A stretch of 64,000 bases of DNA from Thalassospira profundimaris (GCF_003326755.1 NZ_JPWH01000010.1:62001-126000); one strand, 5' to 3'; positions 35,079 through 44,617 are shown, numbered from the stretch's first letter. Notes: generated from the sequence alone by a model not told the origin. Numbers and translations are program-made.

Positions 35079-35550
35079 GTTGCGCCTCCCTGCTTGGTGG
35101 TGTCCGAAGTGCGAATGTTGGAACGGTTATACCGTTTTTCGCCCCCGTTTTGTAACTACAAGATGACAGCACACTTGGGGAGGGTAATCAATGCTGCGGC
35201 GCAACAAATCGAACAAAGTGCATGTAAAAAAACCGAAAATCCCGTATTCGGGAATCAGGTAAAAATAAAAACGACTATAGATTGCAATGGTGTGATCTTG
35301 TTCATTGAAAATGCTGATATATTTGATTTGACCGCACCAGACAAATGGCAGGGGGCTGCCGGGAAGTGGTTGGAACGACAGCAGAATCCGAAAGTGTGCA
35401 CGCTGTGTTTTCCGGGATCATAGGATCCCGGGACTGATATGCGGGGCCGAATATTTTAAATATTGAAATAGTGGCGCGGCATTTGGAAGGGAAAGACAAA
35501 AAAAGCCGCATGATCCGAAGATCAGCGACCTGTTTGTACTCTAAAAAGAG
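35079..35550. other. Intergenic region upstream of the solute-binding protein gene
   Basis: 472 bases. I see AT-rich promoter-like sequence but no confident promoter, a hairpin with arms CCGGGATC (35412-35419) and GATCCCGG (35424-35431), and a weaker hairpin near 35240-35253. A 109-codon plus-strand open frame at 35094-35423 shows no protein-like features. Confidence 0.4.
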
Positions 35551-35627
<77 letters not shown>

Positions 35628-35643
35628 TTGGTGTGTGGCGCGG

Positions 35644-35672
35644 TTTATATAAAGGGTGGCCGGGTCTGGCAA
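35644..35672 (-). promoter_or_regulatory. Promoter of tRNA-Asp copy 1
   Basis: On the minus strand TTGCCA (35672-35667), a 17-base spacer and TATAAA (35649-35644). It lies 17 bases upstream of the tRNA and is matched by an equivalent element before copy 2. Confidence 0.75.
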
Positions 35673-35982
35673 GCGTTTTTTTGCAAAAAAATAACAATGA
35701 CTTGGCAGGCCCGGTTTTCTGCGAAAAATCGGTGCCAGGTCAACGGGGTGTAGGGTGGCTTTGACGTCCGGTCGCGGGCAAAATAAATGCCCGTCGCAAA
35801 CCGGGTGGTAAATCGGTGGCACAGAAATGAATAAATATTGCGCAATCAGATGCCGGATTTTCCATTAATCAGATTAAGAAAAACGGGAAGGCGACATTGC
35901 GCAAGCCGCGTGATTGGCACTGTGCCAGATCAGGATTGTGCGGCTATGAGGAGGGGGTGTTGTGCGGCGCCCAAAAACAAAA
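35673..35982. other. Spacer between the two tRNA-Asp units
   Basis: 310 bases with no convincing gene in either strand. It probably holds transcription stop signals of copy 2 at its right end. No repeat beyond the promoter-proximal tRNA flank was seen. Confidence 0.4.
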
Positions 35983-36010
35983 AAACGCCAGCGAATAAAT
36001 CGCGGCGTTT
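35983..36010 (-). terminator. Terminator downstream of tRNA-Asp copy 2
   Basis: A stem AAACGCC (35983-35989) with GGCGTTT (36004-36010), followed on the minus strand by a T run (GCGTTTTTTTG). It sits 24 bases after the tRNA. Confidence 0.75.
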
Positions 36011-36033
36011 CTTTTGTTTTTCCCGAAGGAAAA

Positions 36034-36110
<77 letters not shown>

Positions 36111-36126
36111 TCGGTGTGTGGCGCGG

Positions 36127-36155
36127 TTTATATAAAGGGTGGTCCTGTCTGACAA
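36127..36155 (-). promoter_or_regulatory. Promoter of tRNA-Asp copy 2
   Basis: TTGTCA (36155-36150), 17-base spacer and TATAAA (36132-36127) on the minus strand, the same spacing as copy 1 with one base difference in the -35 element. Confidence 0.75.
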
Positions 36156-36434
36156 GTCCTTTTTTCGATGAAATGTCGTTTTTTTTGCCAGGCCCGTTTG
36201 GGGGCTGGTTTAAACGCCGGAAATGTGCCGGCCGGGCCTGTGTTGTCCGAACCGTTCGGGGCCTTTGAAATTGGTGTGAAAATGTTTCTTTGCCAGGTTG
36301 AAAATAATGTTGATGCGGATCAACGCAAAAATATTGGCAAAATTCTATAAGTGAAATCATAACGTTTTCAAATAGCTACCGTGATTTTTGCCGCTGTGGT
36401 AAAAAATGCCGGACCAGCAGGAATGGACCCTGCC
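36156..36434. other. Spacer before the 36.4 kb hypothetical gene
   Basis: About 280 bases, AT-rich near 36300-36370, with no confident gene or terminator. Promoter candidates for the downstream gene are not clear. Confidence 0.35.
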
Positions 36435-36851
36435 ATGACAGACGATGGACCAATCCCCCCGCTTTTGCGTCAGATTAATGATGCGTTGACCCACCTTCAC
36501 CCGGTGGGGGATTCTGCCGAAAATTCCGGCCCGGCAGGTCATGACCTGGATGTGGCGAACATACTTGCCCTGTTGCGCAGTGTCGTAAAATTATGGGGGG
36601 CCCAAAATGCGATGTTGTGCGGCGATGCGCCGCTGTCGCGGGCCTGGATGCAGGAACGCCTTGCAATCATTTCCCAAGAGCTTGAAAGCCTTGAACTCCG
36701 CCTTGATGATCTGGTTGGAAAGTCCGGAGGCGAAGACGACCCTTCCGGCCGCAACGGCGAAGCTGGCACCGCCGAAGACGCGTCAGAGCCTTTCGAGCTG
36801 ATTGATTTTGCCAATCACCTAAATCATCTCAAGGGACGACAGGGGGCATGA
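36435..36851 (+). CDS. Hypothetical protein (about 138 aa)
   Basis: A hydrophilic, helix-rich protein with Leu-rich segments DLDVANILALLRSVVKLWGA and RLAIISQELESLELRLDDL (possible coiled coil) and a Gly/Glu/Asp linker. No signal peptide, no known domain. Three in-frame starts are possible (GTG 36381, ATG 36423, ATG 36435); I prefer 36435 because AGGA lies 12 bases upstream, but 36423 is equally arguable. Confidence 0.6.
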   Translation: MTDDGPIPPLLRQINDALTHLHPVGDSAENSGPAGHDLDVANILALLRSVVKLWGAQNAMLCGDAPLSRAWMQERLAIISQELESLELRLDDLVGKSGGEDDPSGRNGEAGTAEDASEPFELIDFANHLNHLKGRQGA

Positions 36852-36944
36852 CGATAGCGGGCATGGCGACAGGGGCGCATAACGGCACCGGTCTGTTGTG
36901 TAACAGCAATGTGCCTGGGCCCGCATGACCGGAAGGTTGTGTGT

Positions 36945-36973
36945 CCCCCTCCGGGTTTGGTGCCCGGAGGGGG
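36945..36973. terminator. G/C hairpin between convergent genes
   Basis: A perfect 11-bp stem, CCCCCTCCGGG (36945-36955) and CCCGGAGGGGG (36963-36973), with a seven-base loop. No T run follows on either strand, so its terminator function is uncertain. Confidence 0.5.
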
Positions 36974-36986
36974 TTAAAGCTGGCGC

Positions 36987-37013
36987 GCTATTTCCGCTAT
37001 TTCCGCTATTCCC
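36987..37013. repeat. Three 9-bp tandem repeats at a gene end
   Basis: GCTATTTCC, GCTATTTCC and GCTATTCCC in tandem. On the minus strand each unit supplies an in-frame TAG, so the 170-aa gene ends with three spaced stop codons. Confidence 0.7.
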
Positions 37014-37518
37014 GGGGTTCGGCATAGCGCTCGGCCAGTTTGGCGAGTGCTATGGTTGTGGCCTGTTCGACAGATGAGCCAAACCCCGTTACACGGCTGG
37101 CAAGAATCACGTAAATCGCATCGATATGAAGCTGGGCGACCATTAATTGCCGCCGGGTTGCGGTGCTGCGCTTTGCCAGAAAAATTTCCAGCGATTTGGC
37201 GATTTGGGTCATCAATGGATAGTCAAACGTGCCGCCCAGGGCCTTGGTGGCATAGGCAAGGTCGGAACATTTCTCGACGGCGGCACGGCGCAAATCGGCA
37301 TCTTCAATGGCCTGGAGAATAAGCTGGCGGCTTTCTGTCAGGTCATGGCCGATGCTGCGGATAAAAGAATCGCTGCTGCGCTGCACCACCTTTTCCAGCT
37401 CTTCGAGCTGTTCTGGTGCCAGGTCAATATCAAAACCTTTGGTAAAGTTGACGGCGCGCTGCCGGAGTTCGGTACGGGGCGGGATGATTTGAACTTTTGG
37501 CCGTTTTTGTCCAGTCAT
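37006..37518 (-). CDS. Hypothetical helical protein (170 aa), next to a receiver gene
   Basis: 170 residues, all-helical in appearance, with basic N-terminus KRPKVQIIPPRTELRQRAVN and AQLHIDAIYVILASRVTG near the end. No domain is recognised. It shares strand with the receiver protein gene 87 bases upstream, so it may be part of the same signalling unit; this is inferred. No SD is visible before the ATG. Confidence 0.65.
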   Translation of the reverse strand: MTGQKRPKVQIIPPRTELRQRAVNFTKGFDIDLAPEQLEELEKVVQRSSDSFIRSIGHDLTESRQLILQAIEDADLRRAAVEKCSDLAYATKALGGTFDYPLMTQIAKSLEIFLAKRSTATRRQLMVAQLHIDAIYVILASRVTGFGSSVEQATTIALAKLAERYAEPRE

Positions 37519-37605
37519 CGAGGGTGATCAGTCCCGACAGGTTAAAAGGAAAGATGCGTGCGCCGTATTAAAACCGATCTCCCCCGGCGATGCGACAGTT
37601 GTTTC

Positions 37606-38112
37606 CTAGTTTCGTGACCGGTTTTGGGTTTCGCGGCGGTCGGGGCCGTCAAACGGGACCTGGCGTCGGCGGCGATCCGGGCCGAAATAGGTGTCGGTAT
37701 TGATAAAGTGGCGCGGGCGGGTGATGACGGAAACAAGGCGGCTATACAGGGCCTTGGCGTTAAACGGTTTTGCCAGAAATTCGGTAATGCCGAGATCGCG
37801 CGCGGTGGTGACATAATGCTGTTCGGAATGCGCGGTTAACATGATGACCGGTACAAAACGGTTGGGCGACGAGGCGGAATTGCGCAGGGAATCGAGAAAT
37901 TCCAGCCCGTCCATCCCGCGCAGGCGCCATTCCGTTATGATGATGTCGATTTGTTCGGCGCGCAAAATGCGAAAGGCATCTTCCGGTTTGCCAACGCGCT
38001 TGACGCTGATCGCCCCCAAATAAGACAGGGTATCGAATACGACCTGTGCGGAAATCTTGTCGCCATCAACAACAAGAAAGCTGATTTTGCTGAAATCAAT
38101 TTTTGCACTCAT
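37606..38112 (-). CDS. Receiver-domain response regulator with Glu at the phosphoacceptor position
   Basis: 168 residues. A CheY-like receiver (1-120): acidic pocket Asp16/Asp18 (VVDGDK, with Gly at the second canonical acidic position), Glu61 (ITEWRLRGMDG) where the phosphorylated Asp usually lies, Thr93 (MLTAHS) and Lys115 (AKPF). A basic tail holds FGPDRRRRQVPF and GPDRRE repeats. The start is ATG 38110-38112. The Glu may mimic phosphorylation or mark a non-phosphorylated receiver. No output domain. Confidence 0.82.
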   Translation of the reverse strand: MSAKIDFSKISFLVVDGDKISAQVVFDTLSYLGAISVKRVGKPEDAFRILRAEQIDIIITEWRLRGMDGLEFLDSLRNSASSPNRFVPVIMLTAHSEQHYVTTARDLGITEFLAKPFNAKALYSRLVSVITRPRHFINTDTYFGPDRRRRQVPFDGPDRRETQNRSRN

Positions 38113-38257
38113 CGGGTTTTGTATCCGTCCTGGATTGTGTGGCAATCATTGCCAAACCTGATATCGCAACACGCGACAGACCGCGATGTTAACGGCATTC
38201 ATTGCATGGATTAGTTGTAACTGATTACCGGTTTGTTGCCTGCCCGGCAAGTCCGAT

Positions 38258-38815
38258 CTAGCTTGTCGGTGCGTGTTTGGTCTGTTGTTTCAGATCCTCG
38301 GGACTTAGCGATTTTTCATCCTCCGGTGTGGTATTCCCTTCCGCTTCCAGCACAACAGCCGTGCCTTCGGCGTCAATCAGCTTTACCCGCACACCGGATT
38401 CGCCAAACATCTCGGTGGAAATATTCATATCGTGTTCCCACCGTTCCAGAAAATCGGCCGAGAGTTTTTGCCGGTCTACATATACCTCGGCAATGCCGGC
38501 CTGAATGATGGCTCGCGCGCAATCGCTGCACGGGAAATGCGTGACATAAAGTGCACAGCCATCCAGCGAGGTGCCGGTATAGCTGGCATTGTAAATCGCA
38601 TTACGCTCGGCATGTTCGGTATAGGCATATTTGGTCGGGCGCTGATGGCGTGCCTCGACCTCGTCATTCACACCGCGCGGAAATCCGTTATAGCCAACGG
38701 CGCGAATCTCTTTTTTGGGGCCAATCACAACAGCACCAACCTGGGTGCTGCGATCTTTGGACCATTCGGCGATGTGGGCAGCCAAAGCCAGAAAACGGTG
38801 GTCCCATTTGCTCAT
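38258..38815 (-). CDS. dCMP deaminase-family zinc enzyme
   Basis: 185 residues from ATG 38813-38815. Cytidine-deaminase zinc motif: His68-Ala-Glu70 (TEHAERNAIY) and PCSDC with Cys96 and Cys99. The pattern SKDRSTQVGAVVIGPKKEIR and GYNGFPRGVND is that of deoxycytidylate deaminases, which convert dCMP to dUMP, feeding dTMP synthesis. The C-terminal 60 residues are family-variable. Allosteric sites were not judged. Confidence 0.85.
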   Translation of the reverse strand: MSKWDHRFLALAAHIAEWSKDRSTQVGAVVIGPKKEIRAVGYNGFPRGVNDEVEARHQRPTKYAYTEHAERNAIYNASYTGTSLDGCALYVTHFPCSDCARAIIQAGIAEVYVDRQKLSADFLERWEHDMNISTEMFGESGVRVKLIDAEGTAVVLEAEGNTTPEDEKSLSPEDLKQQTKHAPTS

Positions 38816-39088
38816 GTTTTTATTTTCCCGCGTAAAAAGCCGGTGCATCGCCCCGGCATATGGATGTCTGATGTGCCTTTTAAAGAGGGCGGGGCAGGGG
38901 GGTGTCCAGCGAAAAAATTGTTATTGGACCCGGGCTTCGTTGAAAAGTAACTGTTCAAAGCGGGTGTGATTCACTATTAAGGGGGAACCCCCAGATACGA
39001 GAAATCAGGATATTTTGGCGCGCCCTGTGTCATTCTGGTTGTCGCGCCGGAATTAAATGTAAACCGAAAAACAACGAGGTAAGAGCGG

Positions 39089-40513
39089 ATGCGCCGTCAA
39101 CGCAAGGCGAAAATCATCGCAACCCTGGGGCCGGCAAGTTCCAGCCCGGACGTTTTGGAAAAAATCGTCCAGGCAGGCGTCGATGTCTTTCGTTTGAATT
39201 TTTCTCATGGCGAGCACGCCGAGCATCAGGAACGGTTTGAAACGATCCGGGAGGTCGAGGCGAAACTTGGCCGCCCGATTGGCGTTCTGATGGATCTGCA
39301 GGGGCCGAAAATTCGCGTGGGCACCTTTGCCGACGAAAAAATCACTCTGGAACCCGGGGCCAAATTCCGGTTCGATCTGGACAAGAAACCGGGCGATCAA
39401 AACCGTGTTTCACTGCCCCATCCCGAAGTTTTTGCCGCCCTGAAACCGGGGGCCAGCCTTTTGCTGGACGATGGCAAGCTGCGGATGCGGGTAGACAAGT
39501 GCGACGACAAATCGGCCGACTGCACGGTCGAAATTGGCGGGCCGCTGTCGAATCGCAAGGGTGTGAACCTGCCCGACGTCATGCTGCCCATGTCACCGCT
39601 GACCGAAAAAGACAGGGTTGATCTGGTCTATGGTCTGGAAATGGGTGTCGATTTTGTCGCCCTGTCCTTTGTGCAGCGTCCCGAAGACGTGGCCGAAGCC
39701 CGCAAGCTGATCAATGGTCGCGCCGCAATCGTGTCCAAGCTGGAAAAGCCGCAGGCGATTGAGCATCTCGACGAGATCGTCGCCCTGTCGGACATCATCA
39801 TGGTGGCCCGTGGCGATCTTGGGGTGGAATGCCCGCCCGAAGACGTGCCCATCTTGCAAAAGCGCATCATCAAGGCCTGCCGCGAAGCGGGCAAGCCGGT
39901 GATTGTGGCCACCCAGATGCTCGACTCGATGGTGTCAAACCCGGCACCGACCCGTGCCGAGGCCTCCGACGTTGCCACCGCCATTTATGACGGGGCGGAT
40001 GCGGTGATGCTCTCGGCCGAAAGTGCGGTTGGCAAATATCCGATTGAAACCGTCAGCATCATGAACCGCATCATGGTGCGGGTTGAACGCGACGAGCTTT
40101 ATTTCCGTCTGCGCGAAGCGTCGCGCCCGGATCCCGAGCATAATGCCCCGGATGCCATCAGTGCGGCGGCCCGCCAGGTGGCCGGGACAATCGGTGCAAA
40201 GGCGGTTGTGACCTATACAACATCTGGGTCAACGGCCTATCGTGCCGCACGCGAACGCCCGGAAGTGCCGATTCTGGGCCTTACACCGAAAATCCAGACC
40301 GCACGTCGCCTGGCATTGTGCTGGGGGGTTCATCCGGTCTTTACCCGCGATGCCACCAATTTTGGTGAAATGGTGGGAATCGCCTGTGATGTTGCCAAGC
40401 GCGAAGAATTCGCCGGAAGCGGGGATTCGCTGGTGATTACCGCCGGTGTCCCGTTTGGCACGCCGGGGGCGACCAATATTCTGCGCATTGCGTGGCTGTC
40501 TGGACGTAACTGA
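39089..40513 (+). CDS. pyk: Pyruvate kinase
   Basis: 474 residues: N-terminal RRQRKAKIIATLGPASSS, the active-site block LKSKLEKPQ-type (IVSKLEKPQAIEHLDEI), MVARGDLGVE, PVIVATQMLDSM and EASDVATAIYDGADAVMLS. It converts PEP and ADP to pyruvate and ATP in glycolysis. AGGTAAGAG precedes the ATG. Isozyme and effector cannot be told. Confidence 0.95.
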   Translation: MRRQRKAKIIATLGPASSSPDVLEKIVQAGVDVFRLNFSHGEHAEHQERFETIREVEAKLGRPIGVLMDLQGPKIRVGTFADEKITLEPGAKFRFDLDKKPGDQNRVSLPHPEVFAALKPGASLLLDDGKLRMRVDKCDDKSADCTVEIGGPLSNRKGVNLPDVMLPMSPLTEKDRVDLVYGLEMGVDFVALSFVQRPEDVAEARKLINGRAAIVSKLEKPQAIEHLDEIVALSDIIMVARGDLGVECPPEDVPILQKRIIKACREAGKPVIVATQMLDSMVSNPAPTRAEASDVATAIYDGADAVMLSAESAVGKYPIETVSIMNRIMVRVERDELYFRLREASRPDPEHNAPDAISAAARQVAGTIGAKAVVTYTTSGSTAYRAARERPEVPILGLTPKIQTARRLALCWGVHPVFTRDATNFGEMVGIACDVAKREEFAGSGDSLVITAGVPFGTPGATNILRIAWLSGRN

Positions 40514-40916
40514 TTGCCGGTTGGCATCAAAGCCTGATCCTGCAACATCGTTTACCGTTTTGTGCAAGGGGCTGCCGTCGGGCGGCCCTTTGTGTTTGGC
40601 GCTGGCGGGTCCTGTTTTGCCCGACGGACCGGGATGATGATTTGGTCTAAAACGGCTAAATATATGGCATGTTTGGGTTTTGCCGCGGCAGCGTTAAGGT
40701 TTTTTTGAACATTTCTGCCGATAGTAAAAATCATGGAAATCAGTCTGTCATGGGGACGTGTACTGACAGGGCTTTGTTTTAAAAAGAAAATTTGGGGCTA
40801 ATTTGTTGTTCTGGCCAGGGCACCTTGCTACAAGGGGGCGGTCAATGCGGCGATTGATCCCGGGAAACGGCAATTTGGTGCCCTAACCCGTTAAAAAAGT
40901 GGGGAAATAAAAGAAC
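40514..40916 (+). other. Intergenic region downstream of pyk
   Basis: 403 bases, with the pyk hairpin at its left end (40566-40591) and AT-rich sequence to its right (40640-40800). No gene seen; promoter for the DUF2336 operon is probably here but I cannot fix it. Confidence 0.4.
40566..40591 (+). terminator. Likely pyk terminator
   Basis: An 11-bp stem with two G-T pairs (40566-40576 with 40581-40591) and loop GTCG, followed by GTGTTTGG. A weak T run. Confidence 0.55.
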
Positions 40917-42434
40917 ATGCTGGCCTGGATGTTCAATCGGCAAAAATCGAAAGACACGGACAGCAAAGACCGTGCTGGCGATAAATTGCGCGAACTGGCC
41001 GACATTGTTCGCACCGTTGCCCCCGACGAATTCTCTCTGAATCAAACCGGCAATGCCGGTTCCGACTCTGTTGCAGCGCCGCGCCCTGCGGGTGATCTTT
41101 CCTCACCGCCGGACGAATCATTTCTGAGTTTTGCCGCGCGCATTGGTGCGGACGAAGACGATTTTGACGATGACGAAGACGCGTTTTACATGCCCACCCG
41201 CCACGGCGAGGATGATGGCGAAACGCGTATGGATGTGTCACGTCGTTTGCGTCGTCTTTTGCCCGACCTTTCTTCTGCCCAGCGCATGGAGATGGTCGAC
41301 GAATTTATGGATGCCATTGTGCGTCTGGCCGATTGTTACCGCCCCCAGGTGATCGCCCTGATCGAGCAGGAATTTGGTCATACGCCTTATCTGACCCGTC
41401 AGGCGGCGAACCGGCTGCGTCTTGATCTGGCCAATATCGGCCAGGTGCATATCATCGAATATGTCGAGCTGCTTAACGAATCCGATTTTGTTGATTTGGT
41501 GCGCGGGCGCGGTGAATTCACCACCACGGCCTGGAGCCGCGAACGCATGCGTGCCCAGCGTGCGCTTGCCCGCCGGGCCCAGGATAGTGCCGAACAGGCC
41601 AAGGGTGGCCTGTTTTCGCGATTGCGCCAGGGGGACGAACCGACCGAAAATGTGGTCGAGATCGCCCCGCATTTTGACCGCCCGGCATCGCGCAGGCATG
41701 AAACGCCCGAGCAGCGCATGGTAACGGGCCGGGATCGTTTATCGCGGACGGCACAGCGCCGGATGGCGCATTTTATTGCTGCGTCGCTGTTTGATACGCT
41801 GGTTGAAGAAGGTCGCCTGCGCGCCGAAGTGGCCCGTGCCCTGCGCCAGGCGGTGCGGCAACGGATCGAGAAAGTCCGTTTTGACAGCCGGGTTGCCCGC
41901 GATACCCGCCCGCCGATTGGCGAAGACATTGCCAATGCCGACCTGTCGGCCGAGGGCAATACCTTTGCCGATCCGTCCGCGCGGCGTGGTCCCAGTGTCG
42001 AGCAATATGTGCTTGATGCCCTGGCACGGAATGATGACGACGCGGTGGTGCGCGAACTGGCCCGTTACGGGCAGTTGCCGCCATCCGTTGTGGCAAAAAT
42101 CCTCGATTCCGGAAGTGCCCGCGCCATTACGGCAATGGCCTGGCGGGCGGGCATGTCGGCCCAGTCGGCTGTTGTCTTGCAAATCAGCTCCGGTATTGAC
42201 GAAGGGGACCTTGAAACGCCGGCGACGGGGGGGCGGTATGGTATGCCGCGTGCCGATATGGATTGGTATATCGATTTTTTCACCGATCCTGTTCCCGTTC
42301 CGGCTGCGGATGACAAGGCCAAAGCCGAAAAGACCGCGCAACAAGTGGTGGATGATGCCGCTGCACGCGAAAAGGACGGCAAATCTTCAAAGTCGTCCTC
42401 CCTGCGGCGTCGATTCGGTCGTAAGGGAGACTAA
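40917..42434 (+). CDS. DUF2336-type protein
   Basis: 505 residues, cytosolic, with acidic N-terminal linker (40-105, including FDDDEDAFYM), and repeated short helices such as MVDEFMDAIVRLADCYRPQV and LARNDDDAVVRELARYGQLP that recall the DUF2336 helical repeat. A basic Lys/Ser-rich C-terminal tail ends RRRFGRKGD. Function unknown; DUF2336 proteins occur widely in Rhodospirillales. It is six bases before the next gene, forming an operon. Confidence 0.65.
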   Translation: MLAWMFNRQKSKDTDSKDRAGDKLRELADIVRTVAPDEFSLNQTGNAGSDSVAAPRPAGDLSSPPDESFLSFAARIGADEDDFDDDEDAFYMPTRHGEDDGETRMDVSRRLRRLLPDLSSAQRMEMVDEFMDAIVRLADCYRPQVIALIEQEFGHTPYLTRQAANRLRLDLANIGQVHIIEYVELLNESDFVDLVRGRGEFTTTAWSRERMRAQRALARRAQDSAEQAKGGLFSRLRQGDEPTENVVEIAPHFDRPASRRHETPEQRMVTGRDRLSRTAQRRMAHFIAASLFDTLVEEGRLRAEVARALRQAVRQRIEKVRFDSRVARDTRPPIGEDIANADLSAEGNTFADPSARRGPSVEQYVLDALARNDDDAVVRELARYGQLPPSVVAKILDSGSARAITAMAWRAGMSAQSAVVLQISSGIDEGDLETPATGGRYGMPRADMDWYIDFFTDPVPVPAADDKAKAEKTAQQVVDDAAAREKDGKSSKSSSLRRRFGRKGD

Positions 42435-42440
42435 TCGCCA

Positions 42441-43370
42441 ATGTCGCTTGACCTTGGGATTTCTTATGACGGTCTGAAATATGCGCTTTCCATCAAGGAC
42501 AGTTATCGCACGCGTGAACCCTTGACGGTGACAGGCGCGGGGGACCGCAAACGTCTTTTGATGCCGGAACATCTGCTTAGTAATGATCTGGCCCTGCTGC
42601 AATATGATGACCCGCTGGCGCTGGCCGTGATTGCGACCAAAGACCCGGAAAGCCCGATGGCGCTGGCCGCTGCCACCCGCATGGGGCCACATGCCAAATG
42701 CAAGGAACTGATTACCGGTATTTTTGAAGTGGTGGGCGATGCCACCAAGCATGAATTGGTGCATGACTGCATCAAGCTTTTGACCAAAAATGCCTTCAGC
42801 CCCGAATCCATGCACGTGGTGCGCAACCGTGCCTCCAACCATGTTGTGGAAATTCGCGAATTTTACCGCCGGGCGATGACGGAAAATTTGCGTGCCTTGC
42901 TGGATGGCAAGCGCGAAGCGCGGGATTTTGTCGATGAATTTATCGAACTTGCGACCAGTGGCAATTTGCGCATCGAAATTTACAAACGCCTGGTGATCAA
43001 GCTGATGCGCTCGGACGCTGTGCGGCCCAGTGTAAAATTCATGCTGCTTGAACGGCTGGACTGTTTTCCGCAAATGGTCAAAATCCAGATTGTGTCCGAG
43101 GTCAATGCCGCCCCCGATACGGCGGAATATCAAACCCTCAAGCAGGAATTGCGCTGGATTTACGAGGCCAAAACCCGCGAAACCAAACGGGACAATGCCG
43201 AGAAATCGGCAAAATCCTGGTTGTCGCCATCGCGGATGGATTTTGCAACCGCCGTTGGGATGCAAAATAAACGCAATGCCGAGGCAAACTGCGCCGCAGA
43301 CCCGTATCGCGGCACCCGCTCGGCGATGCCCGGCTTTAACAGCCGCGAAATTGCCTCCTGGTTAAGCTGA
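42441..43370 (+). CDS. Hypothetical alphaproteobacterial protein (309 aa)
   Basis: 309 residues, soluble, largely helical, no signal peptide. Conserved-looking stretches include LVHDCIKLLTKNAFSPESM and FYRRAMTENLRALLDGKREA. It follows the DUF2336 gene by six bases with AGGGAG before its ATG, so both probably act together. No enzymatic motif is visible. Confidence 0.7.
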   Translation: MSLDLGISYDGLKYALSIKDSYRTREPLTVTGAGDRKRLLMPEHLLSNDLALLQYDDPLALAVIATKDPESPMALAAATRMGPHAKCKELITGIFEVVGDATKHELVHDCIKLLTKNAFSPESMHVVRNRASNHVVEIREFYRRAMTENLRALLDGKREARDFVDEFIELATSGNLRIEIYKRLVIKLMRSDAVRPSVKFMLLERLDCFPQMVKIQIVSEVNAAPDTAEYQTLKQELRWIYEAKTRETKRDNAEKSAKSWLSPSRMDFATAVGMQNKRNAEANCAADPYRGTRSAMPGFNSREIASWLS

Positions 43371-43401
43371 CCCTGAAGCCTGATTAGTATAAGCGGCGGG
43401 T

Positions 43402-43731
43402 TTATCCGGCGATGGCCCGGTGCGCGCTGTTGGCAATGTTTGTGCCGGTGGTGACGGGCAGGGGGGATGTGTCGGGCTGTTGTAAATATATGGTGCAAAC
43501 CACCCGCAGCAGCGAGGCAAAATTGGGTATGGTGCCGCGCTGGGCCAGAACCTCGTTATGCAGCATCCCCAGAAACTGCGGGGTGGTGCATTTTTCCTTC
43601 AGGGCAATTTCATCAAGAATCTGCCAAAATCGCTGTTCAAGCCGCAGGCTGGTGACAACCCCGTTGATCCGGACGGACCGGGTGACGGTTTCATACAGGG
43701 CGGGGTCGGTTTCCGAATAGATATTGCACAT
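43402..43731 (-). CDS. Ribbon-helix-helix domain protein (RHH_4-like)
   Basis: 109 residues with the RHH_4 pattern: a basic beta strand VTRSVRINGVVTSLRLEQRFW, then QILDEIALKEKCTTPQFL and FASLLRVVCTIYLQQ. RHH proteins bind DNA as dimers; this family is small and uncharacterised. It is divergent from nothing nearby and convergent with the 309-aa gene (31 bases). Confidence 0.8.
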   Translation of the reverse strand: MCNIYSETDPALYETVTRSVRINGVVTSLRLEQRFWQILDEIALKEKCTTPQFLGMLHNEVLAQRGTIPNFASLLRVVCTIYLQQPDTSPLPVTTGTNIANSAHRAIAG

Positions 43732-43861
43732 GATTTTGGTTTCCCGGCGGTGGTGTCCCTGTCTTGTGAGACAAATCGGCCAACAGGCTACAGTGTTAAC
43801 ATATGTAACATTATAGCCTGTTTGGCCTGTTCTGTCTTGGCTCGCCAGGTCGTGCGGCCAG

Positions 43862-44443
43862 TTACAGGCTGATGGTTGTGCCCAGGGCCTTCAGGAATTG
43901 GGCCATCCATTGTGGATGGGCAGGCCAGGCCGGGGCCGTGACCAGGTTGCCATCGGTATAGGCGGCATCAATCTCGATTTCCATATAGGTGCCGCCGGCA
44001 AGTTCCACCTCGGGTGCACAGGCCGGATAGGCCGAAACCTTGCGGTCACGAATGATGTCGGCTGCGGCAAGAATTTGCGCGCCGTGGCAAACCGCTGCGA
44101 TGGGTTTGTTCGCGGCATGGAATTCCTTGACCAGTTCAATAATTTTTTTGTTCAGGCGCAGATATTCCGGTGCGCGGCCCCCGGGGATGACCAGGGCGTC
44201 ATAATCGGCGGCTTTCACATCGTCAAAATTTGCATTTAATGCAAAGTTATGGCCGCGTTTTTCGCTGTAGGTCTGGTCGCCTTCAAAATCGTGGATGGCA
44301 GTGCGGACAGAGTCGCCCGCCTTTTTCTCCGGGCACACGGCATCAACGCTGTGACCAACCGCAAGCAGTGTCTGAAAAGGGACCATCGTTTCATAGTCTT
44401 CGGCATAATCACCGACCAGCATCAGAATTTTTTTGGCAGGCAT
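43862..44443 (-). CDS. DJ-1/PfpI-family protein
   Basis: 193 residues from ATG 44441-44443 (GGGAG upstream). The DJ-1 triad region: Glu15 in GDYAEDYE, Cys119 in AVCHGAQIL and a following His120. Members include glyoxalase-III, protein deglycase and protease-like proteins, involved in carbonyl stress. Which activity applies is not readable. Confidence 0.88.
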   Translation of the reverse strand: MPAKKILMLVGDYAEDYETMVPFQTLLAVGHSVDAVCPEKKAGDSVRTAIHDFEGDQTYSEKRGHNFALNANFDDVKAADYDALVIPGGRAPEYLRLNKKIIELVKEFHAANKPIAAVCHGAQILAAADIIRDRKVSAYPACAPEVELAGGTYMEIEIDAAYTDGNLVTAPAWPAHPQWMAQFLKALGTTISL

Positions 44444-44587
44444 AATCGTTTCTCCCGTGATGATTGTGATGTGCGGGCGAAGCATAGAATATTTGCAGGG
44501 TGTGCGGGTAACAGCAGGCTACTACGCCCCGCAAAAGATAGTGTTTCCTCTCTGGTTTGCCAGTCGACCAAACAAATCTGTCAAACA

Positions 44588-44617
44588 AAAACGGACATCC
44601 AAAGGGACGTCCGTTTT
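44588..44617 (-). terminator. Terminator of the mscS gene
   Basis: A nine-bp stem AAAACGGAC (44588-44596) and GTCCGTTTT (44609-44617); on the minus strand the second arm leads into TTTTTG. It lies about 60 bases after the mscS stop. Confidence 0.7.

Noticed and set aside
35094-35423. Plus-strand 109-codon frame
   Set aside because: Covers the promoter region of the peptide operon, with no SD or protein-like pattern.
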